A stretch of 64,000 nt of DNA from CAZNGF01 sp964572855. Its GTDB lineage: Bacteria; Bipolaricaulota; Bipolaricaulia; RBG-16-55-9; JAJCYT01. A program made the position numbers and the translations under genes. The notes beneath the pieces were generated by a model. That model did not search any database and was not told the DNA's origin. It saw only the letters and a list, made by a program, of their open reading frames with translations. The DNA lies in NCBI GenBank assembly GCA_964572855.1, contig CAZNGF010000004.1, forward strand, positions 1 through 64,000. Direction: 5' to 3'. This document shows, piece after piece, positions 59,803 through 64,000 of the stretch (position 1 is its first letter; each line of letters opens with the position of its first letter).

Positions 59803-61587
59803 ATGACTATCAACCAACTATCCCGCCTGCGGACGCTCGTGACGCTCTCGTTCGGACTTCTGCTTCTCATCTCCCTAGATTCCGCCGCACTCGCCCAGGC
59901 GCCCGCGGCCTGCGAGCTGCCCGACGCTTCGGGCCCGGCGCCCGCGGTCGCGCTGGAGCCGTTCGTCGACGGGCTCGAGGCGCCGGTGTTCTTGACCCAC
60001 GCCGGCGACGGCTCGGGGCGGCTGTTCGCCGTCGAGCAGCCCGGCACGATCCGGATCATCGAGGACGGGGAAGTGCGGTCGGAGCCGTTCCTGGACCTGC
60101 GCGAGCGCGTCTCGTTCGGCGGCGAACGCGGGCTGCTGAGCGTCGCCTTCCACCCGGACTACGCCGACAACGGGCGCTTCTTCGTCAACTACACCGCCGC
60201 CGGCGACGGGCGCACCGTGGTCGCCGAGTACGGCGTCTCGAGCGATCCCGATGTCGCCAGCCCCCAGGAGCGCGCTCTTCTGGAAATCGATCAGCCCTTC
60301 TCCAACCACAACGGCGGCCAGCTCCAGTTCGGCCCCGACGGCTTCCTCTACATTGGAATGGGCGACGGCGGCTCCGGCGGCGACCCGCGCCAGAACGGTC
60401 AGGACCCGGGCACGTTGCTGGGGGCGCTGCTGCGGATCGACGTGGACGCGGGCGACCCGTACGCGGTTCCCGCCGACAACCCGTTTGTCGATCGGGCCGA
60501 CGCGCGCGACGAGCTCTACGCCTACGGCCTGCGCAACCCCTGGCGCTTCTCGTTCGACCGCTGCGACGGCCGGCTGTTTTTGGCCGACGTGGGGCAGAAC
60601 CAGTGGGAGGAAGTGAACCTGGTCGAGGCGGGCGGCAACTACGGCTGGAACGTGATGGAGGGGACGCACTGCTTCGGGCGCGCGGACTGCGACCGCAGCG
60701 GGCTTGCGCTGCCCATCGCCGAGTACGGCCACGACGCGCAAGGGGGCCGTTCGGTCACGGGCGGCTACGTCTACCGCGGGACGGATTTTCCCGGTTTGGT
60801 TGGACGCTATCTGTTTGCGGACTTTGTCTCCGGGCGCCTCTGGGCGCTGACGGAATCGGGCTCGGACTGGACCATGGAACAGGTCGCGCAAGCCGACTTC
60901 CTGGTGAGCGCGTTCGGCCAGGACGCGCGCGGCGAGCTCTACGTGCTGGACCACGGCGGCGCGGTGTACAGGCTGGCGGCCGAAGGCGGTGCGGCCTCGA
61001 CGCTTGAACTCGCCCGCGCGCTGGACGGCAACGGCAACAACCGCCTGGACGACGCCGAGATGCTGGCCGCCATCGACCTCTGGGCCACGAACGGGCGCGT
61101 CCCCGGCGTGGGCGCCTCCATCACCGACGACCAGATCGTCTCGCTGGTGGGCAAGTGGGCCCGCAGCGAGCCGCTGGCCCAGGAAGACGAGCGCGAGCTC
61201 GACCCCACGCTGGCCCACGTCACGGGGCTCGAGCTCTCCGGCGAGCCGGGCGACTACACCTTCACGGTCACGGTGCAGAGCCCCGACACCGGCTGCGAAC
61301 AGTACGCCGATTGGTGGGAGGTCCTGGGCGAGGACGGCGAGCTACTCTACCGGCGGGTCCTGCTGCACAGCCACGTCGACGAGCAGCCGTTCACGCGCTC
61401 GGGCGGACCGGTCGAGCTCGCCGCCGACCAGACCGCCATCGTGCGCGCCCACATGAACACGACCGGCTACGGGGGGCAGGCGTTCCGGGGCAGCGCGCTG
61501 GAGGGGTTCGAAGCAATCGAGCTGCCCGCCGACTTCGCCGGCGAGGTCGAGGCGCAACAGCCCCAGCCCGACGGCTGCGCGTTCTAG
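59803..61587 (+). CDS. secreted PQQ-type sugar dehydrogenase with EF-hand-like module
   Basis: 594 residues. Signal peptide (LVTLSFGLLLLISLDSAALAQ). Residues 45-390 are the glucose/sorbosone dehydrogenase propeller: RLFAVEQPGTI, FSNHNGGQLQFGPDGFLYIG (active-site His), YAYGLRNPWRFSF, DVGQNQWEEVN and FPGLVGRYLFADFVSG. Residues 405-455 are the same EF-hand-like module as in the cupredoxin at 12085 (DGNGNNRLDDAE; ITDDQIVSLVGKW). The last 130 residues are an unassigned beta-rich domain with a Cys pair. Oxidises aldose sugars outside the cytosol, feeding electrons to a carrier. Confidence 0.9.
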   Translation: MTINQLSRLRTLVTLSFGLLLLISLDSAALAQAPAACELPDASGPAPAVALEPFVDGLEAPVFLTHAGDGSGRLFAVEQPGTIRIIEDGEVRSEPFLDLRERVSFGGERGLLSVAFHPDYADNGRFFVNYTAAGDGRTVVAEYGVSSDPDVASPQERALLEIDQPFSNHNGGQLQFGPDGFLYIGMGDGGSGGDPRQNGQDPGTLLGALLRIDVDAGDPYAVPADNPFVDRADARDELYAYGLRNPWRFSFDRCDGRLFLADVGQNQWEEVNLVEAGGNYGWNVMEGTHCFGRADCDRSGLALPIAEYGHDAQGGRSVTGGYVYRGTDFPGLVGRYLFADFVSGRLWALTESGSDWTMEQVAQADFLVSAFGQDARGELYVLDHGGAVYRLAAEGGAASTLELARALDGNGNNRLDDAEMLAAIDLWATNGRVPGVGASITDDQIVSLVGKWARSEPLAQEDERELDPTLAHVTGLELSGEPGDYTFTVTVQSPDTGCEQYADWWEVLGEDGELLYRRVLLHSHVDEQPFTRSGGPVELAADQTAIVRAHMNTTGYGGQAFRGSALEGFEAIELPADFAGEVEAQQPQPDGCAF

Positions 61588-61596
61588 CGCGTGCGC

Positions 61597-61626
61597 TTGT
61601 CAGCGTTTGCAACTTGTGCATATAGT
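61597..61626 (+). promoter_or_regulatory. DoxX gene promoter
   Basis: TTGTCA (61597-61602), 18-bp spacer, TATAGT (61621-61626), 38 bases before the start codon. Confidence 0.6.
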
Positions 61627-61663
61627 GGATGAGGACAAATCCCAAAGGGGAGAGGAGTTCAAC

Positions 61664-62122
61664 ATGCTGGCAAGACTCATCGAGGAGAAGAAGGATATAG
61701 CGCTCCTGTTGGTGCGCATCGCGTTCGGGTTGATCTTCATCGTCTACGGCTGGCGGCACGTCACCGGGCTGGAAGGCTACGAGCAGACCTTCACCCGCGT
61801 GGGCATCCCGCTGCCGGGCCTGATGGCGCCGTTTGTGGCCTGGCTCGAGTTTCTGGGCGGGATCGCCGCGCTGGTCGGCGTGCTGACGCGTTACGCCGGC
61901 GGCCTGCTGGCGATCGTCATGGTCGTTTCCACCCTGACCGTCAAGCTGCCGGCCGCGTTCCGGGTCAATCCCGACACCGGCGCGACCCCGGCGCGCGATC
62001 CACTGGGCTTGAGCGGTATTTGGGACATTGATTTCGCGCTCTTGGTCATGGGGCTGGTCCTGTTCCTGATGGGGCCGGGCAAGGCCTCGCTGGAACGGGG
62101 ATTGTTCAAGCGCGAACTATAG
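61664..62122 (+). CDS. DoxX-family membrane protein
   Basis: 152 residues from ATG 61664 with AGAGGAG upstream. Four spans: LLLVRIAFGLIFIVYGWRHV, PFVAWLEFLGGIAALVGVL, GLLAIVMVVSTLTVKL, FALLVMGLVLFLMG. The G-W-R-H and E-F-L-G-G motifs are typical DoxX/YqjF. Role in thiosulfate or redox metabolism is known only for some members. Confidence 0.9.
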   Translation: MLARLIEEKKDIALLLVRIAFGLIFIVYGWRHVTGLEGYEQTFTRVGIPLPGLMAPFVAWLEFLGGIAALVGVLTRYAGGLLAIVMVVSTLTVKLPAAFRVNPDTGATPARDPLGLSGIWDIDFALLVMGLVLFLMGPGKASLERGLFKREL

Positions 62123-62146
62123 CTTCCCTGGCGACGAGGCGCGCGA

Positions 62147-62175
62147 CGCGGGGGCGGCAAGGGGCCGTCCCCGCG
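62147..62175. terminator. terminator-like hairpin between convergent genes
   Basis: Stem CGCGGGGGCGGC/GCCGTCCCCGCG (12 bp with one G-U pair) and loop AAGGG, 25 bases past the DoxX stop and 7 before the end of the opposite gene. No T-run. Confidence 0.6.
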
Positions 62176-62181
62176 GTTCGT

Positions 62182-62562
62182 TCAGGGGCGCTTGCCCCCC
62201 AGGCGCTCGGCGTACGACAGGCTCATCTTCCGCAGCGAGGCGCGTTGCTCGGCCTTCCACAGGGCCAGCCTGCGCAGGTAGCGCCGCCGGTACTTGGCGC
62301 CGTTGGGCGTGTAGTTGAGGAAATATTCGGCGTCGAACCAGAGCGTGGCCAGCACGAGGTTGACCAAGTGCAGGAAGAAGGGCCCCACCGGCAGTTGCTC
62401 GTCCAGCAGGAGCGCGCTTGCGATCAGGAGCAGGAAAAGCGTCCAGGCCAGGTTCAAACACGACATCACGAAACGCTTGTCGATCCGCCTGGCGCGCACG
62501 ATCAGGCGCCGCAGGCGCAGGCGAGCTCCCTGCAAGGAAACCGCGCCGCGCGCCCGAAACAC
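62182..62562 (-). CDS. hypothetical two-span membrane protein
   Basis: Up to 126 residues; the start is uncertain (GTG 62562 lies inside a GTAGGGGCG repeat half; a later GTG near 62500 is possible). Two hydrophobic segments (LNLAWTLFLLLIASALLL, VGPFFLHLVNLVLATLWF) flanked by strongly basic ends (RRRYLRRLALWKAEQR). Family not recognised. Lies 5 nt after the polA stop. Confidence 0.55.
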   Translation of the reverse strand: MFRARGAVSLQGARLRLRRLIVRARRIDKRFVMSCLNLAWTLFLLLIASALLLDEQLPVGPFFLHLVNLVLATLWFDAEYFLNYTPNGAKYRRRYLRRLALWKAEQRASLRKMSLSYAERLGGKRP

Positions 62563-62566
62563 GCCC

Positions 62567-64000
62567 CTACACCTCGCCCCAGTTGCGTCCGAGCTTGACC
62601 TCGACCTCGAGCGGGACGCGCAGTTCCATTACGCCCTCCATGAGCGCGGTCACGCGCTTGCCGACGGCCTCGGCCTTGTCCTCATTGACCTCGAAGATGA
62701 GCTCGTCGTGGACCTGGAGCAGCATGTCGGCGTCGGTTTCATCGGACCGCATCGCGCCGTGGACCGCGATCATGGCCAGCTTCATCAGGTCGGCGGCCGT
62801 GCCCTGGATGGGCGCGTTGACGGCGTTGCGCTCGTCGAAGCTGCGCTGGTTGAAGTTGCGGCTGTTGATGGCCGGCAGGTAGCGTCGCCGGCCCAGGGCC
62901 GTGGTCACGAAGCCCTGTGCGCGCGCGAGGGCGATCTGGTCGTCCACGAACGCTTTCACGCCGGGATACACGTCGAAGAAGCGGTCGATGTAGCCCTTGG
63001 CCTCGTCCTGCGGGATCCTCAACTCCTTGCCCAGGCGGTAGGCGCTGATGCCGTAGAGAATGCCGAAGTTGACGCGCTTGGCCGCCGAGCGCTGCGCGGT
63101 GTCGATTTGGTCGTCTTCGAGGTCGAACAGCTCGCGGGCCGTGCGGGCGTGCAGGTCCTCGCCGCTTTGAAACGTCTCGATCAGCGTCTCGTCGCCCGAG
63201 AGGTGGGCCAGCACGCGCAGCTCGATCTGGGAGTAGTCCGCCGCCAGCAGGACCCGGCCCGGCGGCGCCACGAACGCCTTGCGGATCTCGCCGCCGATCT
63301 CGGTGCGCACGGGGATGTTCTGCAGGTTCGGGTCCGAGGACGACAGCCGCCCCGTGGCCGCGATCGTCTGGTTGAGCGAGGTGTAGATCCGCCCGGTGTC
63401 GGGGTGGACGTAGTCCGGCAGCTTGCGGATGTAGGTGTTCATGAGCTTCTCGAGCTCGCGGTACTGCACCAGCTTGGCCGGCAGCGCGTGCTGCTCGGCC
63501 AGCTCGCCCAGCACGCCCGCGTCGGTGGAGGGGCCGGTCTTGGTGCGCTTGAGCACGGGCAGCCCCAGCACGTCGTAGAGCACGCGCCCGACCTGCTTGG
63601 GCGAGTTGGGGTTGAACGCCTCGCCGGCGAGTTCGTAGAGCTCGCGCTCGAGCACGTCGAGCCGCTTCTGGAGCTCGTCGCCCTGCTTCTCCAACATGCC
63701 TTTGTCGAGCAGGATGCCGGCCAGCTCGACGTCGGCCAGGACGGGCACGAGCGGAACCTCGACGTCCTCGAACACGCGCGTGAGCTCTTTGTCGGCCATT
63801 TCCTCGGCAAGCACGTCGCGTAAGCGCACGACGATTTCGGCGTCCTCGACGGCGTAGCGCGCGGCCTCGTCGATGGGCACCTTGCGAAAATCCGGATCGC
63901 TCAGGTCCTTGTAGGCCGTCAGGCGCACGCCCAAGAAGCGCTCGGCGATCGCGTCCAGGTTGTGCTGGCGCGCGGCCGGGTCCAGCAGGTACGAGGCCAG
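62567..64000 (-). CDS. polA: DNA polymerase I, 3' part of gene (runs off window)
   Basis: The frame is open to the window edge, so the N terminus (5'-nuclease) is outside. About 477 residues are seen. The left end of the visible chain is the exonuclease-like domain (RYAVEDAEIVVRLRD). Polymerase motifs: motif A ADYSQIELRVLAHLSGDE, motif B KRVNFGILYGISAYRLG, motif C LLQVHDELIFEV, plus ATGRLSSSDPNLQNIPVRTE. Replaces RNA primers and fills gaps in repair. Confidence 0.97.
   Translation of the reverse strand: MASYLLDPAARQHNLDAIAERFLGVRLTAYKDLSDPDFRKVPIDEAARYAVEDAEIVVRLRDVLAEEMADKELTRVFEDVEVPLVPVLADVELAGILLDKGMLEKQGDELQKRLDVLERELYELAGEAFNPNSPKQVGRVLYDVLGLPVLKRTKTGPSTDAGVLGELAEQHALPAKLVQYRELEKLMNTYIRKLPDYVHPDTGRIYTSLNQTIAATGRLSSSDPNLQNIPVRTEIGGEIRKAFVAPPGRVLLAADYSQIELRVLAHLSGDETLIETFQSGEDLHARTARELFDLEDDQIDTAQRSAAKRVNFGILYGISAYRLGKELRIPQDEAKGYIDRFFDVYPGVKAFVDDQIALARAQGFVTTALGRRRYLPAINSRNFNQRSFDERNAVNAPIQGTAADLMKLAMIAVHGAMRSDETDADMLLQVHDELIFEVNEDKAEAVGKRVTALMEGVMELRVPLEVEVKLGRNWGEV

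Overview
The window is GC-rich bacterial chromosome from an organism I cannot place firmly. Core genes are bacterial throughout. The lack of RNA genes and the many small intergenic palindromes give no clear lineage. A short EF-hand-like C-terminal module shared by two secreted oxidoreductases recalls candidate-phylum genomes such as Bipolaricaulota, but that is a guess from memory. Genes are tightly packed, often with 4-nt overlaps, GTG/TTG starts are common, and several promoters lie so close to the start codon that the transcripts would be leaderless.

Layout. 1-5.6 kb: a dispersed repeat, uppP, the Trk potassium uptake pair and nadE. 5.6-10.3 kb: an Fe-S carrier, then an intergenic block with twelve DnaA-box-like 9-mers in two facing arrays and a DnaA-trio-like unwinding element (a putative oriC), followed by recF, dciA, a glycosyltransferase and class II fructose bisphosphatase. 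10.3-12.7 kb: lower-GC membrane and secreted proteins ending in a cupredoxin. 12.7-18.6 kb: hibernation factor, a PP-loop tRNA-thiolation-like protein, a UvrD-type helicase, an ArsR regulator and a drug-efflux MFS. 18.6-29.6 kb: a broken redoxin gene, then a minus-strand catabolic operon (oligopeptide-type ABC importer without ATPases, two aspartoacylase-type deacylases, a class III aminotransferase, an isochorismatase-type hydrolase and a creatinase-like M24 protein lacking metal ligands), led by an XRE-cupin regulator with a palindromic operator and a divergent, canonical M24 peptidase. 29.6-41.2 kb: small heat-shock protein with a CIRCE-like site, PPDK, a gamma-glutamylcyclotransferase/O-methyltransferase fusion, rpiA, mdh, a TusA-like protein and an acetolactate-synthase-like enzyme. 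41.2-45.2 kb: an AT-richer accessory patch (small secreted proteins, MFS, WD40 protein) that ends in a second repeat copy which truncates a CRP-type gene. 45.3-53.3 kb: aldehyde dehydrogenase, arginase-family enzyme, beta-CASP nuclease, DinB pair, a deleted VOC protein, two short basic-protein units with strong promoters, a third repeat copy beside a decayed secreted-protein gene, and cysQ. 53.3-64 kb: two esterases, DsrE protein, PLP decarboxylase, thioesterase, NTPase, PQQ-type sugar dehydrogenase, DoxX and the 3' part of polA.

Functionally the window mixes chromosome initiation and repair (oriC, recF, dciA, uvrD, polA), gluconeogenic and pentose carbon flow (PPDK, glpX, rpiA, mdh), ion and envelope housekeeping, and one candidate nitrogen-compound catabolic operon. 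The strongest unusual items are the oriC-like block, the non-metal M24 operon, the repeat family that sits at the broken ends of two genes, and the GGCT-methyltransferase fusion.
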